A stretch of DNA of 64,000 bases from Phyllobacterium calauticae (GTDB lineage Bacteria; Pseudomonadota; Alphaproteobacteria; Rhizobiales; Rhizobiaceae), in NCBI RefSeq assembly GCF_019991125.1, contig NZ_JAGENB010000003.1, positions 558,001 to 622,000 on the forward strand, in the 5' to 3' direction. Position 1 is the stretch's first letter; every line of letters begins with the position of its first letter. The notes below the pieces were generated by a model. That model saw nothing but the letters and a program-made list of their open reading frames with translations. It ran no database searches and was not told the DNA's origin. Positions 43,593 to 53,990 of this stretch are shown piece after piece. Position numbers and translations under genes: made by a program.

Positions 43593-44417
43593 TCAGGTGT
43601 TGAGGCCAAGCACGTCGAGCATGGAATAGAGGCCCGGCTTGCGGCCCTTGCCCCAGAGCGCCGCCTTGACGGCGCCGCGGGCAAAAATCGTGCGGTCTTC
43701 CGCGTGGTGGGACAGGGTGATGCGCTCGCCCGGTCCGGCCAGGATGACCGAATGATCGCCGACGACGGAACCGCCGCGCAGCGAGGCAAAGCCGATCGTG
43801 CCGTCTTCGCGCGGTCCGGTATGCCCGTCCCGCACGCGCACGCTGTGATCGGCGAGCGAAACATTGCGGCCTGCGACGGCCGCCTCGCCCAAAAGCAATG
43901 CCGTGCCGGACGGGGCATCGACCTTGTGCTTGTGGTGCATTTCCAGAATTTCGATGTCGAAATCATCCGCGCCCAGCGCCCTGGCGGCCTGCTTGACCAG
44001 CACGCCGAGGAGATTGACGCCGAGGCTCATATTGCCCGATTTGATCACGGCCGCATGCCGCGCCGCCGCACGGATCTTGGCATCGTCCTCCGGCGAACAG
44101 CCTGTTGTGCCGATCACGTGGACGATGCGCGCCTGGGCGGCGAGTTCGGCAAAGGCGACCGTCGCGGCCGGAGCGGTGAAATCAAGCACGCCTTCAACCC
44201 CGACAAAGACCGACAGGGCGTCGTCGGTGACGGGGATGCCGAGATGGCCGACCCCGGCGAGTTCGCCCGCATCGAGACCGATATGCGGTGAACCGGGGCG
44301 CTCGATCGCACCGGCAAGCACGGCCCCGTCGATGGCCTGGATCGCGCGGATCAGCGTCTGGCCCATGCGGCCGCCGGCGCCGACAACTGCAAGCTTCATT
44401 TCCGATGTCCCGCTCAT
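43593..44417 (-). CDS. dapB: 4-hydroxy-tetrahydrodipicolinate reductase
   Basis: DapB reduces the cyclic precursor to tetrahydrodipicolinate in the lysine/diaminopimelate pathway. The 274-residue protein has the NAD(P)H loop [13 protein letters not shown], the [11 protein letters not shown] segment, the active-site [16 protein letters not shown] and the C-terminal [11 protein letters not shown]. Its ATG overlaps the stop of the upstream exporter gene (ATGA), showing translational coupling. An internal ATG six codons on is possible but less supported. Confidence 0.96.
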   Translation of the reverse strand: MSGTSEMKLAVVGAGGRMGQTLIRAIQAIDGAVLAGAIERPGSPHIGLDAGELAGVGHLGIPVTDDALSVFVGVEGVLDFTAPAATVAFAELAAQARIVHVIGTTGCSPEDDAKIRAAARHAAVIKSGNMSLGVNLLGVLVKQAARALGADDFDIEILEMHHKHKVDAPSGTALLLGEAAVAGRNVSLADHSVRVRDGHTGPREDGTIGFASLRGGSVVGDHSVILAGPGERITLSHHAEDRTIFARGAVKAALWGKGRKPGLYSMLDVLGLNT

Positions 44418-46246
44418 TCGGCTGTTCCTGTCACTGGTGCTGGCTGCATGTCATTGCCGTCGATGATGGTCGACTCTTCCTTGCCCTGCAACTGATAGAA
44501 ACGCGCATAGATGCCGTTCGGCACCCCGAGCAGGGTTTCGTGCACGCCTTCCTCGACGATGCGCCCCGCTTCCATGACGACGATATGGTCGGCATTGACG
44601 ATGGTCGACAGGCGATGGGCGATGACGATGGTCGTGCGGCCCTGCATCACGTGTTCCAGCGCCTGCTGCACGCGCTTTTCCGATTCATTGTCGAGGGCCG
44701 AGGTGGCCTCGTCGAGCAGGAGAATGGACGCATTACGGACAAGGGCGCGGGCAATGGACAGGCGCTGGCGCTGGCCGCCGGAAAGGGTCGCGCCGTTTTC
44801 GCCGACCTCGGTGCCGTAGCTCTGCGGCTGCAGGCGGATGAATTCGTCGGCATTGGCCAGCTTTGCCGCCTCGATCACCTCTTCATCCGTGGCATCGGGA
44901 CGGCCATAGCGGATGTTGTCGGCAATGGTGCCCTCGAACAGGTAGGGCTGCTGCGAGACATAGGCGATCGACTGGCGCAGGGATTTCTTGCTGACATAGG
45001 CAATGTCCTGCCCGTCGATGAGAATGCGGCCGCTGTCGATATCGTAGAAGCGCTGGATGAGGCCGATCAGGGTCGATTTGCCCGCCCCGGAAGCGCCGAT
45101 GATGGCCGTGGTCTTGCCGGCTTCGGCGGTAAAGCTGATGCCGTGCAGCACGGGCACGTCGTTGCCGTAGCTGAAGCGCACATTGTCGAACTGGACTTCG
45201 CCCGTCGGGACGGTAATGGGCACCGCGCCGATGCTGTCCGCCTGACGCGGTTCCACATCGAGAATCTCGAAGAACATGCGCGCATTGACCAGGGATCGCT
45301 CAAGGCCTACCTGGACCCGCGCCAGGCGCCGAACCGGGTCATAGGCCAATAGCACGGCGGTCATGAAACCGAACATGGCACCGGGCGGCTCCATGTTGAT
45401 GACGGCGCGGTAGCCGGTGTAGATGATCATCGATCCGATGGCGATGCCGGCAATCAGCTCGGTGATCGGCGTCGTGCGCTCGGAAACCCGCGCAATCTTG
45501 TTGGCCCGCTCTTCGGCACGGGTGATCAGGTGGCTGATCTTGTTGCGCAACTGGTCTTCCATCGTGAATGCCTTCACGATGGCGATGCCCTGTGTCGCCT
45601 CCTGCATGGCGCCAAGGAGATGCGAATTCACCTGCACGGATTCACGATGGATGCTGCGCAGGCGCTTGGCCAGATAGCGCACGGTCAAAATCACCGGCGG
45701 TCCGATCAGCAGCGCAAACAGCGATAGGAGCGGATCGAGGATGACCATGGTGCTCACCAGGGCGATCAGCGTTGGAATGTCCTTGCCGACCGTCGTCACG
45801 GTGATGTCCATGAGCTCGCGAACCCCGGCGACGTTCTGGTTGATCCGCGCGGCAAGCTGGGCCGACCGCGTATCGTGATAGAAATCGAGGCCGAGCTTCA
45901 TCAGGTGATCGAAAATGCGATGCTGGTAGCGCGCGATGATATTGTTGCCGATCTTCGCCATGACGACCGACTGGGTGTAGGTCGCAATACCGCGGATGAC
46001 GAAGGCGGCCAGAATGCCGAAGCTGATCGGGAGGATCAGATCCTCGCGCCGCTCGTAGTAGATCTTGTTGATCACGTCCTTGAAGATATAGGCCACGAAC
46101 GCCGTGGTGAGTGCAACGGCCAGCATCGCGGCAAGGGCGATGGCATAGGATGATCTGTGGTCCCGAAGATTTTCGCTCAAAACACGCCCGATGACTCGGC
46201 GCGCTTCGTTCGGATCGATTTTCTTCTTCTTGGTCTGATCATTCAT
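44414..46246 (-). CDS. MsbA-like ABC exporter (fused membrane and ATPase domains)
   Basis: The 610-residue half-transporter has an N-terminal type IV membrane domain with six predicted spans (about residues 33-310) and an ATPase domain with Walker [10 protein letters not shown] (384-392), signature [15 protein letters not shown], Walker [13 protein letters not shown] and H-loop IVIAHRLS. It dimerises to export lipids or drugs and is close to MsbA-type lipid flippases. The ATG at 46246 is chosen over a TTG four codons upstream. It couples directly to dapB; why an exporter is tied to lysine synthesis is unclear. Confidence 0.92.
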   Translation of the reverse strand: MNDQTKKKKIDPNEARRVIGRVLSENLRDHRSSYAIALAAMLAVALTTAFVAYIFKDVINKIYYERREDLILPISFGILAAFVIRGIATYTQSVVMAKIGNNIIARYQHRIFDHLMKLGLDFYHDTRSAQLAARINQNVAGVRELMDITVTTVGKDIPTLIALVSTMVILDPLLSLFALLIGPPVILTVRYLAKRLRSIHRESVQVNSHLLGAMQEATQGIAIVKAFTMEDQLRNKISHLITRAEERANKIARVSERTTPITELIAGIAIGSMIIYTGYRAVINMEPPGAMFGFMTAVLLAYDPVRRLARVQVGLERSLVNARMFFEILDVEPRQADSIGAVPITVPTGEVQFDNVRFSYGNDVPVLHGISFTAEAGKTTAIIGASGAGKSTLIGLIQRFYDIDSGRILIDGQDIAYVSKKSLRQSIAYVSQQPYLFEGTIADNIRYGRPDATDEEVIEAAKLANADEFIRLQPQSYGTEVGENGATLSGGQRQRLSIARALVRNASILLLDEATSALDNESEKRVQQALEHVMQGRTTIVIAHRLSTIVNADHIVVMEAGRIVEEGVHETLLGVPNGIYARFYQLQGKEESTIIDGNDMQPAPVTGTAE

Positions 46247-46411
46247 GACGGACGGCAACTCGTTCGTATCAAGCGTTCAGGCAACGGTTTCGAGTGGTCG
46301 CGCCCTTCTTCAAGCTGACCCTATAACCTTATTGATCCGCCTTGCCTATCGGTTTTGGCCATCGTCGTGAACGGACAGGGCGGGTGTTGCCCTTCTGTCT
46401 CCGCGAAAAGT

Positions 46412-47440
46412 CTAATCCTTGCGCCAGCGGCGGCCCTCGGTTGCCACGCCGAAGCGGGTCGGCGTGCGCGAGAAGGCAGACAGCCCGCTGAGTGCCGCAA
46501 GCGGATGCGTGATGATATAGACCGGCGTCTCGGTCAGGATCTGGCGATGCGGTGCCTTGTCTTCGAAGGCTTCACGGAAAGACGGGTGTTTCAGCGGCTC
46601 CACGATTTTCTGGACGATGCCGCCGGCGAGATAGACACCGCCGCGCGCCATGAAGGTCAGCGCAAAGTCACCGGCAAGACGGCCGAGATAGGTGACGAAC
46701 AGCGACAGGGTTTCCTTTGCCTCGGCGGATTCGCCGGAAAGGCCGGCCGCGGTGATGTCGGCAGGGCTCTGCAGCGTGGCCGGCGTCCCCGCAACCTTGC
46801 AGATCGCGCGGTAAATGTTCTGCAGGCCGCGGCCGCAGAGCAGCTGTTCGCCGGAAATGCGTCCCTCGATGTGTTCGATGTGCGGGAAGAGCTCGAGATC
46901 GCGCGCCGTGCGCGGGCCGATGTCCACATGGCCGCCTTCACCCGGTACGGGAACCCAGCTGTTGCGCGAGCGCACCATGCCGGCAACGCCAAGGCCGGTG
47001 CCGGGTCCGAGGACCGCGCGGCTGCCATGCGGGTCTCCGGCGCCGCCGCCCAGTTTTTCCAGATGCTTGGGTTCCAGCGAGACGACGGCCAGCGCCTGCG
47101 CCTCGAAATCGTTGAGCACGGTGATGTCGGAAAGACCGAGCGTTTCCATCATCTGGCGCGGCTTGACCACCCAGGCGCAGTTGGTCAGGTCAATCTCGTC
47201 GCCTTCCACCGGCCCGGCAATGGCCAGGACCGCCGAGCGCGGCTGGATCGATGTATGGTCGAGGATGGCGTTCTGGATGGCCTCGTCGATGGTCTCGAAA
47301 TCAGCCGTCTGGATGATGGGGAACTCTTTCGGTTCCGCATAGGCATCGACAAGAATGGCGAAACGCGCATTGGTGCCACCGATATCTCCAACCAGGATTG
47401 GAAATTTCATGATGCAATCGGTGTCTGCAGAAGTAACCAT
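46412..47440 (-). CDS. glk: Glucokinase
   Basis: This 342-residue ROK-unrelated bacterial glucokinase (Glk family) has the ATP motif [11 protein letters not shown] (residues 17-27), the glucose-binding [12 protein letters not shown] and [13 protein letters not shown], and [10 protein letters not shown]. It phosphorylates glucose with ATP. The ATG at 47440 matches related proteins; the frame to 47488 adds unsupported residues and would touch the mgsA stop. It follows mgsA by 44 bp on the same strand, so glycolytic entry and the methylglyoxal bypass may be co-expressed. Confidence 0.93.
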   Translation of the reverse strand: MVTSADTDCIMKFPILVGDIGGTNARFAILVDAYAEPKEFPIIQTADFETIDEAIQNAILDHTSIQPRSAVLAIAGPVEGDEIDLTNCAWVVKPRQMMETLGLSDITVLNDFEAQALAVVSLEPKHLEKLGGGAGDPHGSRAVLGPGTGLGVAGMVRSRNSWVPVPGEGGHVDIGPRTARDLELFPHIEHIEGRISGEQLLCGRGLQNIYRAICKVAGTPATLQSPADITAAGLSGESAEAKETLSLFVTYLGRLAGDFALTFMARGGVYLAGGIVQKIVEPLKHPSFREAFEDKAPHRQILTETPVYIITHPLAALSGLSAFSRTPTRFGVATEGRRWRKD

Positions 47441-47484
47441 AAATTCCGTCCCCAATCTCAATCGTGCTGCGCCATGCTTAACCG

Positions 47485-47877
47485 TCAATCGGCGCGCAGC
47501 AAACCCTTCTTTTGCACGAGAACCTCGGCGGTTGCCCGGTTCAAGGCCATAGGAATGTCATAGACGATGCCGAGCCGCATCAGCGCCTTCACGTCCACGT
47601 CGTGCGGCATGGGCGACAACGGGTCGACAAAGAAAATCAGACCATCGATCAGGCCTTCGGCAATGAGCGCACCGATCTGCTGGTCACCGCCGAGCGGGCC
47701 GCTTTTGACCCGCGTGATCTGCAATGACGGGCAGGCCTCCATGATCAGTCCGCCGGTGGTTCCGGTGGCGACGATGGTGCAGGGCGCGAGCAGGCTCTCA
47801 TAGGCGCGCGCGAAAGCCACCATGTCATCCTTTTTCTGGTCATGGGCGATCAGCGCGAGGCGAAAAGGCTGCTGCAT
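47485..47877 (-). CDS. mgsA: Methylglyoxal synthase
   Basis: MgsA turns dihydroxyacetone phosphate into methylglyoxal and phosphate, relieving sugar-phosphate overload. The 130-residue protein has [10 protein letters not shown] at the start, the phosphate site ATGTTGGLI and the catalytic [17 protein letters not shown] (Asp65), then [18 protein letters not shown], all conserved. The ATG at 47877 fits family length; the reading frame continues upstream without a site. It lies just before glk. Confidence 0.94.
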   Translation of the reverse strand: MQQPFRLALIAHDQKKDDMVAFARAYESLLAPCTIVATGTTGGLIMEACPSLQITRVKSGPLGGDQQIGALIAEGLIDGLIFFVDPLSPMPHDVDVKALMRLGIVYDIPMALNRATAEVLVQKKGLLRAD

Positions 47878-48031
47878 CAAAGAGTGCTCTGGTCCTGAAC
47901 CTAAATCGATTGAAACCCTATACTCAATTCGTGCCCGCCTGAAAAGACCGCAGACAAAAAAGACCTGAACCGGTGCCGCCTTGCCACTATCGCCGCCGGC
48001 CTTGCATGCCGGCTGGTGGCGGTCCGGACGC

Positions 48032-49039
48032 CTATTTCGTCTTTGTCCGCTGCTTGGGCAGGGGTGCGGCCGATGGCTGGTCCGGCACGACTGCCGGGAC
48101 ATCGCTGCCCGCTGCGGCCTTTGCCCCGAGCCCATAGGTGACCTGATCCACCGATTGCGGTCCCGGCGCATCCAGGATCTGCGCGCAGGCCTTCGGCAGG
48201 TCCGACAGCATCATGATCTTGGGCTTGACCGGCTTCTCCGGTTCGGGCGCCTTGCGCCACGGTTCGTCGGTGAACCACCAGGCCAGCGATTTGTCACAAC
48301 CGTCGGATGTGCCGATGGGCTCCTGCGGCTTGCAGTTGGGTGAGCCGGGCTGACATTTGATGCGGACATGGAAGTGATAGAAGTGTCCCCAATAGGGGCG
48401 GATCTTGGCCATCCAGCTGCGATCGCCCTGCACGGTCTCGCAGAGTTTTTTCTTGATCCCCGGATGAACGAAGATGCGCTCGACCTCGTCATAGCTCGCG
48501 GCCCGTTTCAAAAGCGCCGCATGGGCGGGCGTCCATCTGTCCGGGTCGACATAGAGCGTGTCGCCCTTCAGCATGGACCTGGCTTCCACCTTTTCGCGCT
48601 GGTCGTTGGTGAAGCGGTAATTGGGCATGGGTGTGAGCCAGATATCCGCATCGAGACCGACCTGATGCGAGGCGTGGCCTGTCAGCATCGGGCCGCCGCG
48701 CGGCTGCGAGATGTCGCCGACCAGCAGACCCGGCCAGCCGTCCTTGGCGGCGGCGTCATGCGACAGCCGCTCCAGCAGGGCGATCATGCGGGGATGCCCC
48801 CAATTGCGGTTGCGCGACAGGCGCATGACCTGCCAGGTCGGGCCGTTGACCGGCAGCGCCACGCCGCCGGCAAGGCAGCCCTTGGCATAAAATCCCGTCG
48901 ACTGCGCCGTACCGAGCGTCGGCAGCTTGACCGCGCCGAAGAGCTGTTTGGCCGGACCGTCCTCGGCAAAAACGGTCGTCGCTGCGGAAAAAGACAGGAG
49001 CGCCGTTAGTGCAAGACGCATCAGGGTTCTTGATTTCAT
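48032..49039 (-). CDS. mepA: Penicillin-insensitive murein endopeptidase
   Basis: The 335-residue precursor has a signal peptide (about residues 1-25, ending TTVFA). The LAS-type zinc motifs are [17 protein letters not shown] (first His and Asp ligands) and [14 protein letters not shown] (third His). MepA cuts D-alanyl-meso-diaminopimelate cross-links in periplasmic peptidoglycan. A proline/lysine-rich tail of about 65 residues, ending KQRTKTK, follows the domain and is longer than in E. coli. It is divergent from a zinc alcohol dehydrogenase. Confidence 0.94.
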   Translation of the reverse strand: MKSRTLMRLALTALLSFSAATTVFAEDGPAKQLFGAVKLPTLGTAQSTGFYAKGCLAGGVALPVNGPTWQVMRLSRNRNWGHPRMIALLERLSHDAAAKDGWPGLLVGDISQPRGGPMLTGHASHQVGLDADIWLTPMPNYRFTNDQREKVEARSMLKGDTLYVDPDRWTPAHAALLKRAASYDEVERIFVHPGIKKKLCETVQGDRSWMAKIRPYWGHFYHFHVRIKCQPGSPNCKPQEPIGTSDGCDKSLAWWFTDEPWRKAPEPEKPVKPKIMMLSDLPKACAQILDAPGPQSVDQVTYGLGAKAAAGSDVPAVVPDQPSAAPLPKQRTKTK

Positions 49040-49178
49040 GACCACTGTCCACCAAACGAGAGGCAATTCCCGCAAATTTGCGGCGGGAATCCGGGCTTTA
49101 TGATGGCCAGATTCGCGCGAAAGTCGCAATATGCTACCGAGGCATCCGCCTCATCCCGATTCGAATGGAAGCCATGTC

Positions 49179-50219
49179 ATGAAAGCAGTCGTCTTCGAGC
49201 AATTCGGCCAAGCCCCGTCGATCCGCACGGTGGCCGATCCGGTCCCGGCCTCGACGGGCGTTGTCATCAAGGTCGAAGCAACGGGACTGTGCCGCAGCGA
49301 CTGGCATGGCTGGATGGGTCATGATCCCGATATCCAGTTGCCGCACGTGCCCGGCCATGAACTTGCCGGAACGGTTCAGGCTCTCGGCAGCCATGTCACC
49401 CAGTGGAAGATCGGCGACCGGGTCACCGTACCGTTTGTCGGCGGATGCGGCCATTGTTTCGAGTGCAACTCCGGCAATCATCAGGTGTGCGAACATCAGT
49501 TCCAGCCCGGTTTCACCGCCTGGGGTTCCTTTGCCGAATATGTCGCGGTGGATTTTGCCGATACCAATCTGGTCAGCCTGCCCGATACGCTGGATTTCGC
49601 CACGGCGGCGAGCCTCGGCTGCCGGTTCGTGACCTCATTCCGGGCGGTGGTCGATCAGGCCAGGGTGAAGCCCGGCGAATGGGTGGCTGTCCACGGTTGC
49701 GGCGGTGTCGGCCTGTCGGCGATCATGATCGCGACGGCCATGGGCGCCAATGTGATCGCGGTCGACCTGACCGAGGAAAAGCTTGCCTTCGCCCGGGAAC
49801 TGGGCGCCGTCGCCACGGTGAACGGGTCGCAGCAGCGGGATATCGTCGGGGCCGTCAAGGAGATCACCAAGGGCGGGGCTCACGTCTCCATCGATGCGCT
49901 TGGCCATCCCTCGACCTGTTTCAATTCCATCGCCAATCTGCGCCGTCGCGGCCGCCACGTACAGGTCGGCCTGATGCTGGGCGATCACGCCCGCGCGCCG
50001 ATCCCGATGGACAAGGTCATCGCCTATGAGCTGGAAATCCTTGGCAGCCATGGCATGCAGGCCTTTCGCTACAAGGCGCTGATGGACATGCTGGAGCAGG
50101 GAAAACTTGCCCCGCAAAAGCTGATCGGCAAGCGGATCGCCCTCGATGAAGCGCCGGCGGCCCTGATGGCGATGGACCGGTTCGAGGGAACCGGCATCAG
50201 CGTGGTCACAAAGTTTTAG
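49179..50219 (+). CDS. Zinc-dependent alcohol dehydrogenase family protein
   Basis: The 346-residue medium-chain dehydrogenase has catalytic zinc ligands Cys38 and His60 (PGHE) and a complete structural zinc site (Cys90, 93, 96, 104; [15 protein letters not shown]), followed by the NAD-binding [13 protein letters not shown]. It would oxidise an alcohol or reduce an aldehyde with NAD(P); the substrate is unknown. The ATG at 49179 starts the domain. It stands alone on the forward strand and is convergent with the SDR gene, seven bases apart. Confidence 0.9.
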   Translation: MKAVVFEQFGQAPSIRTVADPVPASTGVVIKVEATGLCRSDWHGWMGHDPDIQLPHVPGHELAGTVQALGSHVTQWKIGDRVTVPFVGGCGHCFECNSGNHQVCEHQFQPGFTAWGSFAEYVAVDFADTNLVSLPDTLDFATAASLGCRFVTSFRAVVDQARVKPGEWVAVHGCGGVGLSAIMIATAMGANVIAVDLTEEKLAFARELGAVATVNGSQQRDIVGAVKEITKGGAHVSIDALGHPSTCFNSIANLRRRGRHVQVGLMLGDHARAPIPMDKVIAYELEILGSHGMQAFRYKALMDMLEQGKLAPQKLIGKRIALDEAPAALMAMDRFEGTGISVVTKF

Positions 50220-50226
50220 AGCGTGG

Positions 50227-51099
50227 CTAGCGCCAGCTTCCGTCGCGCCACATCATCGAAAAAGCCGTTCCATAGTCGGGATAGCGGAAGGCAAAACCCA
50301 GTTTCTTGATGCGCGCATTGGAGACGCGCTTGTTCTCGCCGTAGAAGGAGCGCGCCATGGGGGTCAGTTCCGCGGTCTCGAAATGGGTTTCGGCCGGCGG
50401 TTCGATGCCCATCAGCTCGGCGGCATAGGCGACCACCTCCTGTGGCGGTGCGGGTTCGTCGTCGGTGATGTTGAACAGGCCGCCCTCGTTGCGCTCGGCA
50501 AGAAAGCGCAAAGCTCTGGCGATATCGTCCACATGAATGCGGTTGAACACCTGTCCCGTCTTGTTGAGGCGGCGCGCCGTGCCATTGGCAAGATTGACGA
50601 ACGCATTGCGTCCCGGCCCGTAAATGCCGCCGAGCCGCAGGATCGCCAGCGGCACCTTGTGTTCATCGGCCAGTTTCTGCCAGTCATTTTCCGCATCGAC
50701 CCGTTCGACGGAGCGCGCCGACACCGGATGGCACGGCGTGGTTTCATCGACCCAGGCACCGCCATAATCACCATAGACGCCGACGGTGGAGAGATAGCCG
50801 ATCCATTGGAGTTTCGGCATGCCGGAGCGGATCGTCTCGCCGAACTGCGCATGAACGGGATCGCCGGTCTGCCCCGGCGACGTCGAAATGACGATGTGGG
50901 TCACCTGTTCCAGGGCGCCGACGATTTCCTGCGATGCATGGGTGCCTTGAAACAGGAACGGCGTGATGCCGTCCTGTTTGAGTGCCGCGAATTTGTCGTT
51001 GTCGCGTGTCGTCCCGCCGATGAAATCCGTTGTGTCGGCCATGATCCGGGCAAAAGCCCGGGCGGAATAACCGGCCCCGAAGAGAAAAATCCGCATCAT
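50227..51099 (-). CDS. SDR-family NAD(P)-binding epimerase-like protein
   Basis: The 290-residue extended SDR protein has the dinucleotide loop FLFGAGYSARAFA (residues 5-16), IGYLSTVGVYGDYGGAW and RLGGIYGPGRNAF. The usual SDR catalytic YxxxK is not obvious after STVGVYGDYGG, so it may be an atypical family member. It is annotated in relatives as an NAD-dependent epimerase or YeeZ-like protein. Its start overlaps the queG stop codon (ATGATG with TGA inside), so the GST, queG and this gene are translationally linked. Confidence 0.83.
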   Translation of the reverse strand: MMRIFLFGAGYSARAFARIMADTTDFIGGTTRDNDKFAALKQDGITPFLFQGTHASQEIVGALEQVTHIVISTSPGQTGDPVHAQFGETIRSGMPKLQWIGYLSTVGVYGDYGGAWVDETTPCHPVSARSVERVDAENDWQKLADEHKVPLAILRLGGIYGPGRNAFVNLANGTARRLNKTGQVFNRIHVDDIARALRFLAERNEGGLFNITDDEPAPPQEVVAYAAELMGIEPPAETHFETAELTPMARSFYGENKRVSNARIKKLGFAFRYPDYGTAFSMMWRDGSWR

Positions 51100-52274
51100 T
51101 GTTTCTTTCCTGCATTGCGCCATTCGGTCAGTACGCTGGCATCGCCTTCCTGCGCAGCATAGCGTATTTGCAGCGTAGCAAAATGCGCCGCATCGACAAG
51201 CTCCCCGAGCGCCCAGACGGCGGCACCGCGCACGATGGGCGCGGGATCGTCGAGATGCCGCTCGACCAGCGCAACCAGATCGGGTTGTCCGGAGTTGCCG
51301 CTGGCGATGAGCACGTTGCGCAGGAAGCGATCCCGGCCGATGCGCTTGACCGGCGAGCCGGAGAAGAGCGTGCGGAAGGCGGCGTCATCAAGCGCGAGGA
51401 AGGTTGCCAGGTCCGGGGCTTTCAGATCGTCGCGCGCCTGCAGCCTGGCTTCCCGCGCCATCCCGGCAAATTTGTTCCAGGGGCAGACCGCGAGGCAATC
51501 GTCGCACCCGTAGATGCGGTTGCCCATGGCCTTGCGGAATTCCGGTGCAATGGGCTCCTTGTGTTCGATAGTCAGATACGAAATGCAGCGCCGGGCATCC
51601 AACTGATAGGGCGCCGGGAAGGCATTGGTCGGGCAGATGTCGAGACAGGCATGGCAGGTGCCGCAATGATCCGTTTCGCGTCCATCCGGCTCGAGTTCCG
51701 CCGTGGTGAAGATCGTGCCCAGGAACAGCCAGGAACCATGGCTGCGGCTGACGAGATTGGTGTGTTTGCCCTGCCAGCCCAGACCGGCCGCCTCGGCAAG
51801 CGGCTTTTCCATAACCGGTGCCGTGTCGACGAACACCTTGACGTTTTCGCCGGCGGCCCGCGAAGCAAACCGGCTGGCGACGCCCTTCAGCTTGCCCTTG
51901 ATGATATCGTGATAGTCACGGTTCTGCGCATAGACGGAGATGGCTGCCTTGTCCTTCCGGGCGAGGATGTCCAGGGGATTGCTGTCCGGGCCGTAGTTCA
52001 TCGCCAGCACGATGATCGAGCGCACATCGGGCCACAGCGTCCGGGGGTCGGCGCGGCGCTCGGCGGTTTCCGCCATCCACGCCATGCTGGCGTGGCGGCC
52101 TTTTTCCAGATAGTGGCGCAAGCGCTCCTCGGCGAGCGGAATGGCATCCGGCCGTGTAATCGCGACAAGGTCGAAGCCTGCGGCCCGCGCCTCCTCAATG
52201 ATGAATTGTTTCAGCCGCTGCGGCTGCGCCTTTGGCCCTGAACGTGTCGCGGCTTTTGCATCCGCGGGCAGCAT
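51096..52274 (-). CDS. queG: Epoxyqueuosine reductase
   Basis: QueG reduces epoxyqueuosine to queuosine at position 34 of certain tRNAs, using cobalamin and two iron-sulfur clusters. The 392-residue protein has the N-terminal cobalamin-binding domain, the two ferredoxin-type motifs CGTCHACLDICP and CDDCLAVCPWNKF, and C-terminal HEAT-like repeats (DDPAPIVRGAAVWALGEL). The ATG at 52274 overlaps the GST stop codon; longer frames upstream would run into the GST gene. No other que gene is in the window. Confidence 0.93.
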   Translation of the reverse strand: MLPADAKAATRSGPKAQPQRLKQFIIEEARAAGFDLVAITRPDAIPLAEERLRHYLEKGRHASMAWMAETAERRADPRTLWPDVRSIIVLAMNYGPDSNPLDILARKDKAAISVYAQNRDYHDIIKGKLKGVASRFASRAAGENVKVFVDTAPVMEKPLAEAAGLGWQGKHTNLVSRSHGSWLFLGTIFTTAELEPDGRETDHCGTCHACLDICPTNAFPAPYQLDARRCISYLTIEHKEPIAPEFRKAMGNRIYGCDDCLAVCPWNKFAGMAREARLQARDDLKAPDLATFLALDDAAFRTLFSGSPVKRIGRDRFLRNVLIASGNSGQPDLVALVERHLDDPAPIVRGAAVWALGELVDAAHFATLQIRYAAQEGDASVLTEWRNAGKKQ

Positions 52275-52966
52275 CAGAAATCCAGATCGCCGTAATGCGA
52301 TGATGGCGGCAGGCCGCGCACGCGGTCCGACAGCAACGGGCGGAAGGACGGGCGCGATTTCATGCGCGTGTACCAGTCCCGGGCGGCCTTGTATTCCGAC
52401 CACTTGATCTCGCCGAGATAGTCGAGAATGGAAATCGATGCGGCCGCGGCCATGTCGGCATAGCTTGGCGTCGGGCCGGCCAGCCAGTTGCGCGTCGCGG
52501 TCAGCCAGTCGATATATTTCATGTGCTGGGTGATATTGGCACGGGCAGCCCGGATGGCGGTGGAATCCGGTGCGCCGCCGCCCTGTTCGGCGGTCATGTG
52601 CAGTTTGAAAATGCGCTCGCGCGCCATGTGCCGCGTCACTTCGTTTTCGAACTTGATCAGAAACCAGTCGACGAGACGGCGCACTTCGGCGCGGTTGAGC
52701 GAATCCTCGGGAAACAGGCGGCGGCTGCGCTTCAGGGCGCCGCGCGTCTCATCGATATATTCGGAAATCACCGTGGCGCCGGCAACCGGAACATCGCCTT
52801 CCGCCAGCAGCACAGGCAGCGTCCCGGCAGGGTTGAGCGCCAGAAACTCCTTGCGTCTCGACCAGCTGTTTTCCTCGATCAGCTCAACTTCAATATCATA
52901 TTCGTTGAGGATAAGCCGGGCATAGCGCGAACCGGTGGACATCGGATGATGGAAAAGCGTCAACAT
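52274..52966 (-). CDS. Glutathione S-transferase family protein
   Basis: The 230-residue protein has an N-terminal thioredoxin-like domain (MLTLFHHPMSTGSRYARLIL, with the glutathione-binding LNPAGTLPVL and AGATVISEYID) and the helical C-domain ending near PLLSDRVRGLPPS. The Ser at the TGSR position may activate the thiol. A start 11 codons upstream at 52999 is possible; neither has a strong ribosome-binding site, and the family N-terminus favours 52966. It overlaps queG by one base. Physiological substrate unknown. Confidence 0.87.
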   Translation of the reverse strand: MLTLFHHPMSTGSRYARLILNEYDIEVELIEENSWSRRKEFLALNPAGTLPVLLAEGDVPVAGATVISEYIDETRGALKRSRRLFPEDSLNRAEVRRLVDWFLIKFENEVTRHMARERIFKLHMTAEQGGGAPDSTAIRAARANITQHMKYIDWLTATRNWLAGPTPSYADMAAAASISILDYLGEIKWSEYKAARDWYTRMKSRPSFRPLLSDRVRGLPPSSHYGDLDF

Positions 52967-53127
52967 GGCAGGTGTTTCATAAATCTTTCGAACTGGCATT
53001 TTATCGGGGGGCAGCGTATTGCTCGGCCGCCCTTGAGTCTATGCGAACCTATAGGCGCAACTGCGGCGTGAGACAAGCAAACAGCATGTGATCATCCTGA
53101 CCGGGATCACCATCGGAAGTCATAATC

Positions 53128-53934
53128 ATGGAATCGCAGACAATTGTCGAAGCCCTTTTTCTCGGATTGCTGGAAGGGTTAACAGAGTTTATACCGGTCT
53201 CCTCCACAGGGCATCTGCTGCTGGCCGGACGCTTCCTCGGCTTTGAATCAAACGGCAAGACATTCGAGGTTTTGATCCAGCTTGGCGCGATCCTGGCCAT
53301 TCTCACCGTCTATTTCGGCCGCCTGCTGAAAATTGCCCGGGACCTTCCCGGCGATGCGGGCACCCGGCGTTTCGTCGCCGGCATTCTCGTCGCGTTCCTG
53401 CCGGCCGTCGTCATCGGCGTGCTGGCGCATGGGTTCATTAAGGCGGTGCTGTTTGAATCGCCGATGCTGATCTGCATCATGCTGATTGTCGGCGGAATCA
53501 TTCTGCTCTGGGTGGACCGGCTGGACCTGAAGCCGCGCTACACCAATGTGATGGACTATCCGTTGTCGCTGTGCCTGAAGATCGGATTCATCCAGTGCCT
53601 CGCCATGATCCCCGGAACCTCGCGGTCCGGCTCGACCATCGTCGGTGCGCTCCTGCTCGGCGCGGACAAGCGCTCGGCGGCCGAGTTCTCGTTCTTCCTG
53701 GCGATGCCGACCATGGCGGGCGCCTTTGCCTACGACCTCTTCAAGAACCGCGATGTGCTGACGCTCAACGATGCATCGCTGATCGCCATCGGCTTTGTCG
53801 CAGCCTTCATATCGGGCGTCTTCGTCGTGCGGTATCTTCTGGACTATGTCTCGCGGCACGGCTTTGCATTGTTTGCCTACTGGCGGGTGATCGTCGGTAC
53901 GGTCGGCCTGATCGCGCTCATCCTGGCGAAGTAG
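53128..53934 (+). CDS. uppP: Undecaprenyl-diphosphate phosphatase
   Basis: UppP (BacA) recycles the lipid carrier for cell-wall synthesis by removing one phosphate from undecaprenyl pyrophosphate. The 268-residue integral membrane protein has about eight predicted spans and the active-site motifs [20 protein letters not shown] (residues about 13-32) and [20 protein letters not shown]. The length is normal. It ends at a bidirectional terminator facing the NDUFA9-like gene. Confidence 0.96.
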   Translation: MESQTIVEALFLGLLEGLTEFIPVSSTGHLLLAGRFLGFESNGKTFEVLIQLGAILAILTVYFGRLLKIARDLPGDAGTRRFVAGILVAFLPAVVIGVLAHGFIKAVLFESPMLICIMLIVGGIILLWVDRLDLKPRYTNVMDYPLSLCLKIGFIQCLAMIPGTSRSGSTIVGALLLGADKRSAAEFSFFLAMPTMAGAFAYDLFKNRDVLTLNDASLIAIGFVAAFISGVFVVRYLLDYVSRHGFALFAYWRVIVGTVGLIALILAK

Positions 53935-53942
53935 GAAGACAA

Positions 53943-53968
53943 AAAACCCCGGTCGAAGCCGGGGTTTT
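53943..53968. terminator. Bidirectional terminator between uppP and the NDUFA9-like gene
   Basis: AAAACCCCGG (53943-53952) and CCGGGGTTTT (53959-53968) form a perfect stem with a TCGAAG loop and A/T runs on both sides. Confidence 0.88.
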
Positions 53969-53990
53969 GTTTGGAACTGTACCGCCGGAA

